The notes beneath the pieces were generated by a model. It was not told the DNA's origin and searched no databases. It saw only the letters and a program-made list of their open reading frames with translations. A program made the position numbers and the translations under genes. This document shows, one piece after another, positions 45,305-56,511 of a DNA stretch of 64,000 nucleotides (positions within the stretch are counted from its first letter, which is position 1; every line of letters begins with the position of its first letter). Source of the DNA: Antilocapra americana (lineage: Eukaryota; Chordata; Mammalia; Artiodactyla; Antilocapridae); assembly GCA_007570785.1 (NCBI GenBank), contig ML660211.1, positions 6,724,774-6,788,773 on the forward strand. Direction: 5' to 3'.

Positions 45305-46007
45305 AAAATTAATTAATTTAGTTTAATTGGAGGCTAATTGCTTTACAATATTATGGTGGATTTTGCCATACACTGACATGAATCAGCCACAGGTATACAT
45401 GTGTCCACCCATTCCGAAATCCCCTCTCACCTCCCTCTCCATCCCATCCCCCTGGTTGTCCCAGTGCACCAGCTTTGAGTGCCCTGTTTCATGCATGGAA
45501 CTTGGACTGGTGATCTAGTTCATAAATAGTAATACATATGTTTCAATGCTATTCTCTCAAATCATCCCACCCTCTCCTTGTTCGACAGAGTCCGAAAGTC
45601 TGTTTGTTGTATATGTGTCTCTTTTGCTGTCTCACATATAGGGTCATCTTTACCATCTTTCTAAATTCCATATATATGCGTTGGTATACTGTATTGGTGT
45701 TTTTCTTTCTGACTTACTTCACTCTGTATAGTAGGCTCCAGTTGTATCCACTTCATTAGAACTGATTCAAATGTGTTTTTTAAATAGCTGAGTAATATTC
45801 CATCATGCATATGTACCACAAATTTCTGTCCATTCGTCTGCCGATGGACACCCAGGTTGCTTCAATGCCCTAGCTATTGTAAACAGTGCTGCTATGAACA
45901 TTGAAGTACACGTGTCTCTTTCAATTCTGGTTTCCTCAGTGTGCATGCCCAGGAGTGGGATTGCTGGGTCGTATGGCAGTTCTGTTTTCAGTTTTTTAAC
46001 ACTTTCT
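45305..46007 (-). mobile_element. Ruminant L1, main part of 5'-inverted copy
   Basis: Minus-strand L1: ATTGGAGGCTAATTGCTTTA, GGTATACATGTGTCCACCCA, the pyrimidine tract, TTCTAAATTCCATATATATG, GTAATATTCCATCATGCATA, GTCTCTTTCAATTCTGGTTT and GGATTGCTGGGTCGTATGGC. Orientation flips near 46008. The frames of 63-76 codons here are L1 remnants. Confidence 0.93.
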
Positions 46008-46131
46008 AACACCATACACAAAAATAAACTCAAAATTAATTAAAGATCTAAATGTAAGACCAGAAACTATAAAACTCGTAGAGGAAAACAGGCAAAACAC
46101 TCTCTGACATAAATCACAGCAAGATCTTCTA
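46008..46131 (+). mobile_element. Inverted 5' piece of the L1 at 45305
   Basis: Sense L1 ORF2: AACACCATACACAAAAATAA, TAAATGTAAGACCAGAAACT, AAACACTCTCTGACATAAAT, AGCAAGATCTTCTATG. Lies further upstream in L1 order than the start of the minus part, so some sequence was lost at the inversion. Confidence 0.9.
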
Positions 46132-46955
46132 TGAACATGTTCTTATTTCTCTTGGGTAGATACCTAGAAATGGTATTGCTAAATTGTATAGTAACTCTCT
46201 TTTTTGCTCATTTGTTCTTTTGAAGAATTGGCAGGCTGCTTTTCAGACAGACTGTGTTATTCATAAAAAAAAAAAAAGAAAAAAAGAAAGTTTTAATTTT
46301 TCCATCTCTTCATTGCTGTCTTGCTTTTTGATCATAGCCATCTTATTGGGGGTGAAATTGTATCTCACCCCCAATTGAAGTTTTGATTTGCATTTCCCTG
46401 ATAGCAAAGATGTTGAGGATCTTCTCATGTGCGTGTTGGCCATTTGTATTTTTTTCTGAATATCTATTCAGAATGTTTGCTTCTGTTTAACTGAGTGTTT
46501 TGTCTTTTCATTAAGTTACAAGAATTCTTTATGTATTCTGGATATAATCTTTTCATCAGAAATATGAATTTTAGTATTTTCTTCCATTCAATGGATTGTC
46601 TTTGCACTTTCTTGATGGGATGTCATGAGGCATAGAGATGATTAATTTTTTTTAATCCTGTAGATCTATCTACAGTTTTTTTTCTCATAATGCTTGTGCT
46701 TCTGGTGTCATATCTAAGAAACCATTGCCTACCACAAGGTCATGAATGCTTACACCTGTTTTCTCTCAGCTGTTATGTATTTTTTTAACATACATGTAGA
46801 TCTTTGATGCACTTTGAGTTGATTTTTGTATTTGATGTGAGATAGGAGTCTAACTTTGTTCTCTCATGTGTTGTTATCCAGTTGTTTCACCATTATTTGT
46901 AGAAAAGACTATCCTAACCTCACAAAATCATCTTGGCATATTTGTTGGTAATAGT
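46132..46955 (-). mobile_element. Old L1, segment after nested L1
   Basis: Resumes as TTCTTATTTCTCTTGGGTAG, TTGATTTGCATTTCCCTGAT, TTGGCCATTTGTATTTTT, CATTAAGTTACAAGAATTCT, TCATCAGAAATATGAATTTT, GATGCACTTTGAGTTGATTT. Continues the antisense L1 ORF2. Confidence 0.8.
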
Positions 46956-46971
46956 TTTTGTTTTGTTGTTT

Positions 46972-47513
46972 TTGTTCTCTTACTAAGTTGTGTCCAACTC
47001 TTTGTAACCCGTGTAAGCATGCCAGGCTTCCCTGTCCTTCACTATCTCCCAGATTTTGATCAAACTCATGTCCATTGTGTTGGTGATGCCATCTAACCAT
47101 CTCATCCTCTATCACCCCCTCCTCCTCTTGACCTCAATCTTTCCCAGCATCACGGTCTTTTACAATGAGTAGGCTCTTTGCATCAGGTGGCCAAAGTACT
47201 AGAGTTTCAGCTTCAGCATCTGTCCTTCCAACGGATATTCAGGTTCATTTCCTTTAGGATTGACTGGTTTGATCACCTTGCAGTCCAAGAGACTTTCAAG
47301 AGTATTCTCCAGCAGCACCACAGTTCAAAACCATCAATTCTTCGGCACTCACCCTTCTTTATGGTCCAACTCTCACATCCATACATGACTATTGGAAAAA
47401 TCATAGCTTTGACTGGACAGACCTTGTCAGCAAAGTGATGTCTCTGCTTTTTAATATACTATCTAGGTTTGTCATAGCTTTTCTTCCAAGGAAACTCATC
47501 TTTTAATTTCATT
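46972..47513 (-). mobile_element. BovB LINE, 3' part
   Basis: TCTCTTACTAAGTTGTGTCC, CCTGTCCTTCACTATCTCCC, GGTGGCCAAAGTACTAGAGT, CACCACAGTTCAAAACCATC, GGTCCAACTCTCACATCCAT, TTTCTTCCAAGGAAACTCAT-type end. Broken frames. Confidence 0.93.
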
Positions 47514-49490
47514 AAATATTAGACATTTAGGATACTACATTGTAAAAGTACAACATTCCTTATTGAAATTTTTAATTTTAGCTGGAAGTTTAGTTACTGC
47601 TGGGTTTCCTTGAATTAATCTGGACTTGTTTTACATTTTGTTTTTGTAGACTCAAGGAAGGCTCAAGGTGTTCCCCAGCCTCAATAAGTTGGTTATACTC
47701 AAATTCCATTTTCTATCTTCCTTAAGGTTTTTTTTTCAGACTTGGGTTTGGGCTTTCTTAGGATATCATTCTTATTTTAAGGTCTTTCTGGCATCTCAGT
47801 TTACATGTTAAGGAGATCTCTCCAGTAGTGTGGCCATAGGTGACTAGATGATAGCTTTTATGTGCCTTCCCCTGACCAGCACTACCATTGCTTCTCAACC
47901 CTGTAGAGGCTATATCCAATAAGTCCTGAGTAGCCTCATGGTCTGCACATGTATTCCAGCCCTTGTGCCTAGGAGGTGTCTCACCTTGACCTTTTGCTCC
48001 CTCTGCATAGGACAGCCCTTCCTGATGCTTCCCTCCATGGACAGACTTCAGCCACTTCACTCTAGTCACTGTCTCCTTAGCTTTGTAGGATCGTGTGCAC
48101 TCTGTTGGGAACTCAACTCTGACCTGTGATTCTTGAGAAACTGTCCATAGACTTGAAGGTGAGACTTTATGGGGCTAAACTTTTGAGTTTCCCTTTATGT
48201 AAGGATCACAGCTATGTGCTTTCTGTTGCACATTTCCTAAAACAGATGTCTTCTCTTATCATTACAGTGGAATGGCTAGTCTGCGCACCAATCACTCCAT
48301 TAAGGCTATCTGATGTAGATTAAAAAAAAAAAAACCTACTTTACAATGGTAATATATTTCTTTCATTTCTCTGAATATTCAGGATCAGAAAGTAATATCA
48401 CTCATCCTGAGTATTCATTCTATGCATCTTTTGTGATAAAAAAAAAAAAACTTCCACTGTACATTTAGTATTCTAGAAATTTTTTGATAATTTTGCTTTG
48501 AAAAGAGAGCTTTGTACATTTTGGAAGATTCTAAGAGAGAGTTATAAGTCTGAAGTGACCTTAAAAATTACAGCATATCTCTTTCAATAGCAAAATAATC
48601 TAAGTTAAATTGAAAAATACCTGATATAAATTAGCTGAATTATTTGAATGCAATTCAAATGACTACAAATAACTTACTAAAGAGTGCAAATAATACTATT
48701 ACAAGAATCATAACGAGGGGGAAATTATTCTAAAGAAGTAGAGTGCTCAGCTGGAGGAGATAATTAGGTAATGAATGGTTAATTGGAAGAGTATGAAGTT
48801 GGTGTGTAGGTATATTAAAGTAGATTAAAAAGTCTCAAGAGAGTCAAAGCAAAGGAGGAAGCAATCTAGCATATTAACCAGTATCCTCCCTCCACAATTC
48901 TTAGATGTATATAAGAGCATAATCTTTCAGGGAGAAAACTGATACAATTCATTAATCCCCTAGATGGAGAAAACCATGAAAATTATTTGGAAGCATTAAA
49001 ATTATGAAAATAATGTCATTGAGAAATTAAATAGCTATATAATTTAACTTGATTTCCATATCTTTAATAAAGAACACTAAATCTTTTCAAGTGAAAGACT
49101 AACACCCTGAGGTTAAAAAGTTAGCACTGAAAAAAATTACTCAACACAGGCAACAAGAAGATTCCCATAAACTAAGCAAACAGCTACACGCCAGGCCACA
49201 ACCATCGTCCCCAAATGCTGGACTGTGATAGAAACATTCTAGTAGAATAGAAACATGCTCTCTTCCAGTCATTCCTTTTTGTAGTATTTTCTTATCTATG
49301 ACACATAGTAAACGGTCAAGACATTCAAAATTCTCCTGGCTGAGGAATGATTTCCTTGTATCCCACCAACACTAGTTTCTCTGAACTCTGAAGTGCTAGT
49401 GCTCCTGATCAGATCTCCAGGACTTGTGTACAAAATAAGACAGCCTATCTGTAGGGTTGTCTGGAAAAATACAGGCAGCCCAGTGCAGGG
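47514..49490. other. Mostly unassigned stretch
   Basis: No confidently recognised element. The GC-richer piece at about 47880-48130 may be an old repeat; poly-A at 48321-48333 and 48439-48450. The frames of 63-103 codons have no recognised family. Confidence 0.3.
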
Positions 49491-49900
49491 AAAGAGCACA
49501 TGATCCAAGACAGCAACGGTCAGGCTCTGTCACCCCACATCTTCTCGCTCTCGCCCCATGTTGTGTAAGCACATGGTTATGTGACAGCTGAGATCCCTTA
49601 TAGCACCTCCATGCCCATCACAGGCACTCACTTGACCACGGCTTCTTTTGTCCTGTAAGGGTCTATACGCTCCACCTGGAAGGCCCTTTGAGGCTGTGTT
49701 GTGTCGGGGTGTGTTGTGTCACGTCATGTCATGTCATGTCACGTCCTGTCACGTCAAGTCTGCTGCTACAGCTGCTGCACCAGCCAGGTGAGAATAAACA
49801 CGTCTGCAGCTCCTATGGCTCCTTGCAGTGTTCTCCCGGCCGCTTAGGTCATGCTTTGCCTGCCATTGGTTCCACGAACCGTGCACACAGTGAGATACAG
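49490..49900 (+). repeat. GC/CpG-richer block, possible LTR remnant
   Basis: Higher GC than the surroundings, with TCTTCTCGCTCTCGCCCC, a TATA-like word near 49595, AATAAA at 49793-49798 and a CpG-bearing stretch after it (GTTCTCCCGGCCGCTTAG). The arrangement is LTR-like but I could not find terminal TG...CA with a flanking duplication. Confidence 0.3.
49716..49760 (+). repeat. Pentamer tandem repeat, (AYGTC)n
   Basis: Nine near-consecutive 5-base units: GTGTC ACGTC ATGTC ATGTC and then ATGTC, ACGTC, CTGTC, ACGTC, AAGTC. Several units carry the CRE-half-site-like word ACGTCA. Confidence 0.95.
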
Positions 49901-50094
49901 CAAGAGACCCAGTTAAACTGTATTTCAGATAAACAGCTTTTGGGGGAAGGGTATAAACACGCTAAATATTACATGGGATACATTTCCAGTATACATTATT
50001 CATTGTTTATCAGAGGTTCCAATTTCACTTAATGTCCTATACTTTTATTTATTAAATCTGGCAAATCTATCTGTTCAGGAAATGAGGGCCAGCT

Positions 50095-50340
50095 TGTTCA
50101 GCAGTGGCAACTAGAAGTTGAGACTGTAGCTTTAAAGTCAGAGAGACTTAGGTTCTTACACAAGAACTACTTCCAAGTGACCTTTGTTGGGTGTGATTTT
50201 TTTTTCAAATGTAAAAGGGAATGATTATGGTATGTTTAATATTCTTGCTTGGAAGGATTCAAAGAATTGTTTAAAAAGTAACATGGCAACAATACTAAGT
50301 TCTTACATATAGTAAGCCCTCAGTAAATATAAGCTATTTA
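50095..50340 (+). mobile_element. MIR SINE
   Basis: TTTAAAGTCAGAGAGACTTA, AGTGACCTTTGTTGGGTGTG, TTCAAATGTAAAAGGGAATG, GGAAGGATTCAAAGAATTGT and CATATAGTAAGCCCTCAGTA follow the MIR consensus from the core to the 3' end, with normal age-related divergence. Confidence 0.8.
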
Positions 50341-50436
50341 TAAAATACCACAATAGTTAATATGTATTATTCATAAAATGAGTTAGAAAATATGCACTTA
50401 TTTTTCTTTCTAATGTCCAAAGATTGTTTTCCTCAA

Positions 50437-50472
50437 CATATTACTTTTCTATTTTAATAGAAAAGTAATATG
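50437..50472. repeat. Perfect 17-bp-arm palindrome
   Basis: Left arm CATATTACTTTTCTATT at 50437-50453, two-base centre TT, right arm its exact reverse complement at 50456-50472. Could form a cruciform or, if transcribed, a hairpin. Confidence 0.97.
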
Positions 50473-50859
50473 ATAGATATTTTGAAATTCCCTTTTATCA
50501 TCACAATATTTCATTCAAGACTTCTCACAGTCTTAATACCTACAAAGAGTTTGAGCCATTACAGATCAAATAACCCTCTCAAAACTAAAGATCAGTGAAT
50601 TAGGTTCATTTTTCCCCTCTCTTTTCTTGATGTGGATTTACTGAATTGTTTGTATAAGTCTGTGTGTAACCTATACATTGAAAACAACTGTTGCTAAACA
50701 TAGATCATGAATCTATTAAAATATTTGTTTATCTCAACCTGGCATACATATAAAGTGGAAAACTTCAGATAGTATACAATGGAGTATGTAAATTAATATT
50801 TTATTTTAGCCTTTAGAACAAAAGGATGTTAAAATCAAAAATAGTTTACAGTCAGTTAA

Positions 50860-51299
50860 CATCTGCCTCAATTCCCTGTTTCCACAGGACCCAGTTGCCA
50901 GCACCAGGATCTTGTCCTCATTCATGATTCCTCCTACTTCTTCATCCTCTGCTTCTATGACTCTCTTAATGGAGTTTACCAATATACATATCTGAAATTT
51001 ATCAACATTTCTCCAACCCCCCACTAAAATAATTGTGTTGCATCATTCTTATTTTCATGTGGCTTGCGTTCACATATTATGACTCTACCAATTCTCCACA
51101 TAGAAGCCAGAAGGATTTGTTCAACTACCCTGCCTAACACTCTTTTGTGTTTCTTCAATATTCCCAAGATAAATCAACATTCTACATCATGGCTTATAAA
51201 GCCCTCATAATCTTTTATTTGCCTTTCTCTGCAGAATTATTTCTTGATCTCTTGCCACATACTCTTTCCTCTAACTACTCTTGCTTTTTAAAAATCTGT
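50860..51299 (+). mobile_element. Old LINE, probably L2
   Basis: CACATAGAAGCCAGAAGGAT, CTACATCATGGCTTATAAAG, CCTCATAATCTTTTATTTGC and CCACATACTCTTTCCTCTAA parallel the L2 sequence 'cagccagaatgatcc ... taaggccct ... '. Diverged. Confidence 0.55.
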
Positions 51300-51312
51300 C
51301 CAAAATACTGCA

Positions 51313-51545
51313 TATATGCTAAGATTCATCATTTCCAACTAAGTCGTGTCCAACTCTTCCCAACCCTATGGAACATAGACCATCAGGCTCCTCTGCCCTT
51401 GGGATTCTCCAGACAAGAATATGGGAGTGGTTTGCCATGCCCTACTCCAAAGGATCTTCCCAACCCAGGGGTCAGACCTATGTCTCTTACATCTCCTACA
51501 TTGGCAGGCATGTTCTTTACTACCAGCACCCTCCTGGGAAGGCCC
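51313..51545 (-). mobile_element. Bov-tA SINE
   Basis: Minus-strand Bov-tA from ACTAAGTCGTGTCCAACTCT to TACCAGCACCCTCCTGGGAA. Flanked by a 13-bp repeat with one mismatch: CCAAAATACTGCA (51300-51312) and CCAAAATACTACA (51546-51558). Inserted into the L2-like region. Confidence 0.93.
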
Positions 51546-51744
51546 CCAAAATACTACAGCTCCGATCTATAGAAATTAAATGAAACTTTTTGGTCAATCC
51601 ATTAGAAATAACTTGATTTTGTAGACAATTGAAACCAATTTCAGATCAGTAATAGACAACTTTGTAGATTATCTTGTATGTATACTACTTCCTTCAACAT
51701 TTAGACATGTTTAAATTTGTTTTACAATGAAGTAGTCAAGAATT

Positions 51745-51927
51745 TGGGCTTCCCTCATGGCTAAATGGTAAAGAATATGTCTACCAATGGAAGAGACAGG
51801 GGTTCCATCCCTGGGTTGAAAAGATATGGAGGAGGAAGTTGCATTCTTGCCTGGGAAATCCCATAGACAGAGAAGCCTGGTGAGCTATGAGTCAGTCGGA
51901 TACAACTCAGTGGCTAAAAGCAACAAG
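51745..51927 (+). mobile_element. Bov-tA SINE with 11-bp target duplication
   Basis: GGGCTTCCCTCATGGCTAAA, GGGGTTCCATCCCTGGGTTG, GCATTCTTGCCTGGGAAATC, GATACAACTCAGTGGCTAAA. The flanking repeat AGTCAAGAATT is at 51734-51744 and 51928-51938. Confidence 0.94.
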
Positions 51928-51956
51928 AGTCAAGAATTAGATTTACTCAGCAAAAA

Positions 51957-52255
51957 GCTGGAGGAGGCAATGGCACCCCACTCCAGTACTCTTGCCTGGA
52001 AAATCCCATGGATGGAAGAGGCTGGTAGGCTGCAATCCATGAGATTGCTACAAGTTGAACACGACTGAGAGACTTCACTTTCACTTTTCATCTTTCACTT
52101 TCATGCACTGGAGGAAGAAATTTCAACCCACTCCAGTATTCTTGCCTGGAGAATCCCAGGGACGGGGGAGCCTGGTGGGCTGTCTTCTATGGGATCCCAC
52201 AGAGTCGGACACAACTGAAGCCACTTAGCAGCAGCAGCAGCAGCAGCAACAAAAA
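51957..52255 (+). mobile_element. Bov-A2 dimer SINE
   Basis: Two BovA units, each with a GGAGGAGGCAATGGCACCCC- or GGAGGAAGAAATTTCAACCC-type start and CCAGTA(C/T)TCTTGCCTGGA, ending GACACAACTGAAGCCACTTA and a (CAG)n tail at 52230-52249. Confidence 0.94.
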
Positions 52256-52469
52256 GTCTGACTTGAAATCTTGGCTCATGGGAAGTTACCCATAAGCCCT
52301 TTGAATGTCATAATGAGAGTGTCTAATAAGGGTGTCTTTGTTTATATTGAGACCTTGGGCTACAACACATAGTCTTACAGTGTGATTTATAATAGAGGCT
52401 TTGAGTCATGCAGTATTTGTTCACTCTGGAAGGTCTGGAAACTGAGGTCAGCAGCGTGAGGGAACAACC

Positions 52470-53063
52470 ATTTTGGGGCTCCAAAATCACTGCAAATGGT
52501 TACTGCAGCCATGAAATTAAAAGCCACTTTCTCCTTGGAAGAAAAGCTATGACCAACCTAGATAGCGTATTAAAAGACAGAGACATTACTTTTGCCAACA
52601 ATGGTCCGTCTAGTCAAAACTACAGTTTTTCCATACATAGTCAAGTATGGATGTGAGAGTTGGACTAAAAAGAAAACTTAGCACAGAAGAACTGATGCTT
52701 TTGAACTGTGGTGTTGAAGAAGGCTCTTGAGAGTCCCTTGGACTGCAAGGAGATACAACCAGTCCATCCTGAAGGAAATCAGTCCTGAATATTCATTGGA
52801 AGGACTGATGTTGAAGCTGAAACTCCAATACCTCAGCCACCTGATGCGAAAAACTGATTCGTTGGAAAAGACCCTGATGCTGGGAAGGACTGAAGGCAGG
52901 AGAAGAAGGGGCTGGCAAGAGGATGATATGGTTGGATGGCATCACCAACTCAATGGACATGAGTCTGAGTAAACTCTGGGAGTTGGTGATGGACAGGGAT
53001 GCCTGGTGTGCTGCAGTCCCTGGAGTTGCAGAGTCGGACACAACTGAGTGACTGAATAGAACT
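52470..53063 (+). mobile_element. BovB LINE, 3' part
   Basis: TTTTGGGGCTCCAAAATCAC, TTCTCCTTGGAAGAAAAGCT, TTGAGAGTCCCTTGGACTGC, GGACTGATGTTGAAGCTGAA, to CAACTGAGTGACTGAATAGA. 5'-truncated. Frames at 52408-52972 are ORF remnants. Confidence 0.94.
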
Positions 53064-53249
53064 GACAAGTCCTGATGAAAATTCTGAATACCAAGTCCCA
53101 TATAAGCTTCCCAGTTGGCAATACTCCACACATTGTCATACATTGTTGCCCAGACATTTAGTACTATGACTTCACTGGGAGAGACAACTGGAAGTTATGT
53201 GTGGGTTCCTCTCCATGTATTTGTTTCCTTGGCTGATTTTAATCTGTAT

Positions 53250-53467
53250 GTGCTCAGCTGCTCAGTCGTGTCCAGATCTTTGTGACTCCATGGACTGCAT
53301 AGCCTGCTTGGCTCCTGTGTCTGTGAGGTTTTCCAGGCAAAAATACTAGAGTGAATTGCTATTTCCTGCTCCAGGGGATCTTTCTAACTCAAGAGTTGAA
53401 TCTGTGTCTCTCTGATTCTCCTGCATTGGCAGGTGGATTCTTTATCACTGCATCACCTGCAGAGCCC
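53250..53467 (-). mobile_element. Bov-tA SINE with 11-bp target duplication
   Basis: Minus-strand Bov-tA from TGCTCAGCTGCTCAGTCGTG to TATCACTGCATCACCTGCAG AGCCC. Flanked by TTAATCTGTAT at 53239-53249 and 53468-53478. Confidence 0.94.
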
Positions 53468-53649
53468 TTAATCTGTATCCTTTCACTGTAATAAGCCTTA
53501 GCTGGAGTCTGTGAGTCCTTCTAATGAATTATCAAAACTGAAGATGATCTTAAAGACAGTCAGACTTGCAATTGATGTCAAAGTTAGGGATGATTCTAAT
53601 GGATGTTCCCTAACTTCATAATAATATATTAAGGAAGGTCAGTTTTCTT

Positions 53650-53700
53650 CTGCAGAGCATATATGTATGTGTATGTATGTTCATGTATGTATTGATTTAT
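53650..53700. repeat. TATG-rich simple repeat
   Basis: Imperfect (TATG)n: ATATGTATGTGTATGTATG and relatives. Confidence 0.75.
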
Positions 53701-54330
53701 CTATCTTTCCAGAACCCAAAGACTGTTTCCTCAAGATACCTCTGATATATTAAATGTTAAAGCCTTACTTTACCTTCCATCCCCCTTATACCAGACCCCA
53801 ATAAATCACTATTGATAACTTTACACTAATATGACTATATACTTACGTAGTATATACCTACTATGTTATGAATTCCTTGGCAGCTGGGACTTTAGTTATT
53901 TCATTTTAGACTATTTAATTTTATGCATCTGGCATATTTATAGGCAAATTTGGGGTATTAATAACTTTGTTTAATAATGAATAAATCTATAATATCATTA
54001 CAAAATTCAAAATCATTTAAGTCAGATTTTGTTCATGTAACAAACAGAACTTCCAATTCATAATACTCAAACACAAATTTTAGAGAAAGTTGAAATAATA
54101 CAGCTTGAGTTTTAGTGATGTTTATGGCCTCCGGGTTTCTTTTTAATTCTTTTTTCCAATCACAGTTACTAAAATTCTAAATCATTCAGCATGAAATTTA
54201 ATATAAATTTCAGAGTGTAAATGTATTTATGCCAGTTCTCTGTTTGGATCAGTGCTCAAGTTCACCCTTATCCTGTCACAACTCTGGTCAGGAGAATTCT
54301 AATGAATCTTCATTTCTGGCACCCAGTTAT
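53701..54330. other. No recognised feature
   Basis: AT-rich, no recognised element. Confidence 0.35.
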
Positions 54331-55010
54331 CCACATCATTGTGTAATACTTACGCTTGAGTGTGTGTAGACCATGTGATTTGATTCTAACCAACAGAACA
54401 TAAAAAAACAGTAAGTTGAGAAATTTCACAGATGTAATTCAAGTCCTACTCAGGGTGATTATCAGCTACTCAAAGGGATATTTCCCCAGGTGGAGTCTAG
54501 GAAGTATCTTAAAGAAGAGTATCAAAGCTGGAAGGCACCTCTTCTGCTGGCCATAAAGAAGAAAACGTTTAGAAGTACATGGAGAGGGGATGCCTCCGGG
54601 AGCTGAAGGCTTCAGGCTTGTCAATGAAAGAAATTTATTTCAGCTCCCACCCTGAGAGAGTTGGAAAATGAACCCCAAAGTCTATTTTTTAAATCTTTTA
54701 GCAGCAGTATGCCCTATATGGGGTATTAGTGCCCCAACCAGGAATTGAATACCCCTACCCCTCTAGGGGAATCCTAAACCCCAGTCTCTAGATGAGAGCC
54801 CATTCCAGGCAATAGCTTGATTTCAGCCTTGTGAAACCCTAGGTAGAGGAACCAGGGCAACTCTGCTTGGACTTGCCAGCCAAGGAAACTGTGAGCTAAG
54901 AAAGGTATGTTTAAAAAAATTAAAATAAGCAAAAAATTAGATACATGCATGTTGTGTTAACCCACTAAATTTGTGGTAATTTGTTATTCAGCTTAGAAAA
55001 CAAATATATC
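54330..55010. repeat. Ancient mammalian interspersed repeat (unnamed), opposite orientation
   Basis: Contains CTTGAGTGTGTGTAGACCAT and TTGATTCTAACCAACAGAAC near the start, and CACTAAATTTGTGGTAATTT GTTATTC at the end, the complement of the family found at 12005, 30900 and 63380. Confidence 0.5.
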
Positions 55011-55810
55011 CACTTTACTGCAACGCAGGAATAGTAATACTTTCACTTGCAAACAGGTCTTTTATCACCTCTAAACCTTATTTATTGCCCCTCCTACCTA
55101 AGAAGTATTGTTAGACCCAATATAGATGAAAGAGAAATATATTTTATTCTTGCTTAATTTTCTCTTATATGTGTATCTTTTTTTCCACACTAAATTATAA
55201 ATATCTACAATGTTTATCATTATTTGTTTCCAAGATTACTTAGCCCTGTGCTAAGCTCATTATGGTATGCTATAAATATTTTTTGATTATAGAAACAAAG
55301 AAAGACAAGAGAAAACCATTTTTTTTAAATTTTATAATGAAATGTAACCATGGTCTAAAATATAATAAGCTAAAGTAGTTAATTGGCTGGTTTGTAATGC
55401 TAGTTAATTTAAATGAAATAAAACGACATCTTCCTGATGTGTTGTCTCTTTTCTCATTTAGATTCATGTACAAATCTTATTTTCAGAATATTTACTTAAT
55501 TTTAATAATATATATCCATACATTTTCATATTAATTTCCTCTCATCCTATCTTTTTCAATTCATAGTTTAGTCATTAGAACACCATTCTGTTTTTTTTTT
55601 AATTTTCATCAGAAAATTGTGAAATATAACATGAATTTGGATATTTTGTGTGTAGCAATATTTCTGTTATAGTGCAGTGAAACACTTTCTGTGATTATAA
55701 GCTAGATATTATAAAATGGGATAAAAATAAACTTTGAGAAATCTTTAAAGTCTGGTGCAATTGTATATGATGGGGTATTTTGAAATTGAATTAGTGTTTT
55801 ACTTGTATGT
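55011..55810. other. No recognised feature
   Basis: AT-rich, no recognised element. Confidence 0.35.
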
Positions 55811-56054
55811 AATACTTTGGCCACCTGATGTGAAGAACTGACTCACTGGAAAAGACCCTAATGCTGAGACGGACTGAAAGCAGGAGGAAAAGGAGATGAT
55901 AGAGGATGAGATGGTTGGATGGCATCACGAACTCAATGGACATGAGTTTGAGCAGGCTCTGGGAGTTGGTGATGGACAGGGAAGCCTGGCGTGCTGCCGT
56001 TCATGGGGTCGCAAAGAGTAGGACACGACTGAGCGGCTGAACTGAACTGAATAG
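55811..56054 (+). mobile_element. BovB LINE, 3' end
   Basis: TACTTTGGCCACCTGATGTG, GAGGATGAGATGGTTGGATG, GGACAGGGAAGCCTGGCGTG, ending GACTGAGCGGCTGAACTGAA. 5'-truncated. Confidence 0.94.
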
Positions 56055-56084
56055 ACTGGATAATTCTCTTCTTGTCGAATATTA

Positions 56085-56289
56085 TTATTTAGTCGCTAGG
56101 TCATGTCCAACTGTTTTGCAACCACAAAGACTGCAGCCCACCAGGCTCCTCCAGTCCATGGTATTTCCCAGGAAAGTATACTGGAGTGGGTTGCCGTGCT
56201 CTCCTCCAGGTGCTCTTCCCGACCCAGGGATGGAACTCACATCACCTGCATTGGCAGGTAGATTACCACTGAACCACCAGGAAAGCCCT
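56085..56289 (-). mobile_element. Bov-tA SINE
   Basis: Minus-strand Bov-tA from ATTTAGTCGCTAGGTCATGT to CACTGAACCACCAGGAAAGC. Imperfect flanking repeat TCTTGTCGAATAT (left) and CTTGTCTGAATAT (right). Confidence 0.92.
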
Positions 56290-56339
56290 CTTGTCTGAAT
56301 ATAAAGTTCATGTTTGTAAAAATGTAAAATCTTTATATT

Positions 56340-56440
56340 AATGCTTAAGAAAAAAATATTTATTTTATTTTTTATTATTTTTATTTAAAAATAATTATAA
56401 AAATCTATAAATTTTTATTTTATTTAAAAAAAACAATTAC
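56340..56440. repeat. AT-only low-complexity tract
   Basis: A stretch of A/T words such as TTTATTTTATTTTTTATTAT without elements. Confidence 0.9.
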
Positions 56441-56441
56441 T

Positions 56442-56511
56442 ATTTTAAGATTTATTTCATAGATCTATTTCATATTATTTTAAGATCTATTTCATAGATC
56501 CTCTATTTCAT
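56442..56511. repeat. 35-bp tandem duplication
   Basis: ATTTTAAGATTTATTTCATA at 56442 and ATTTTAAGATCTATTTCATA at 56477; period 35, two units, with a further CTATTTCAT word after them. Confidence 0.9.

Noticed and set aside
47758..48069. 103-codon minus frame in unassigned DNA
   Set aside because: No recognised family and no initiation or splice context; a chance frame in a slightly GC-richer piece is more likely.
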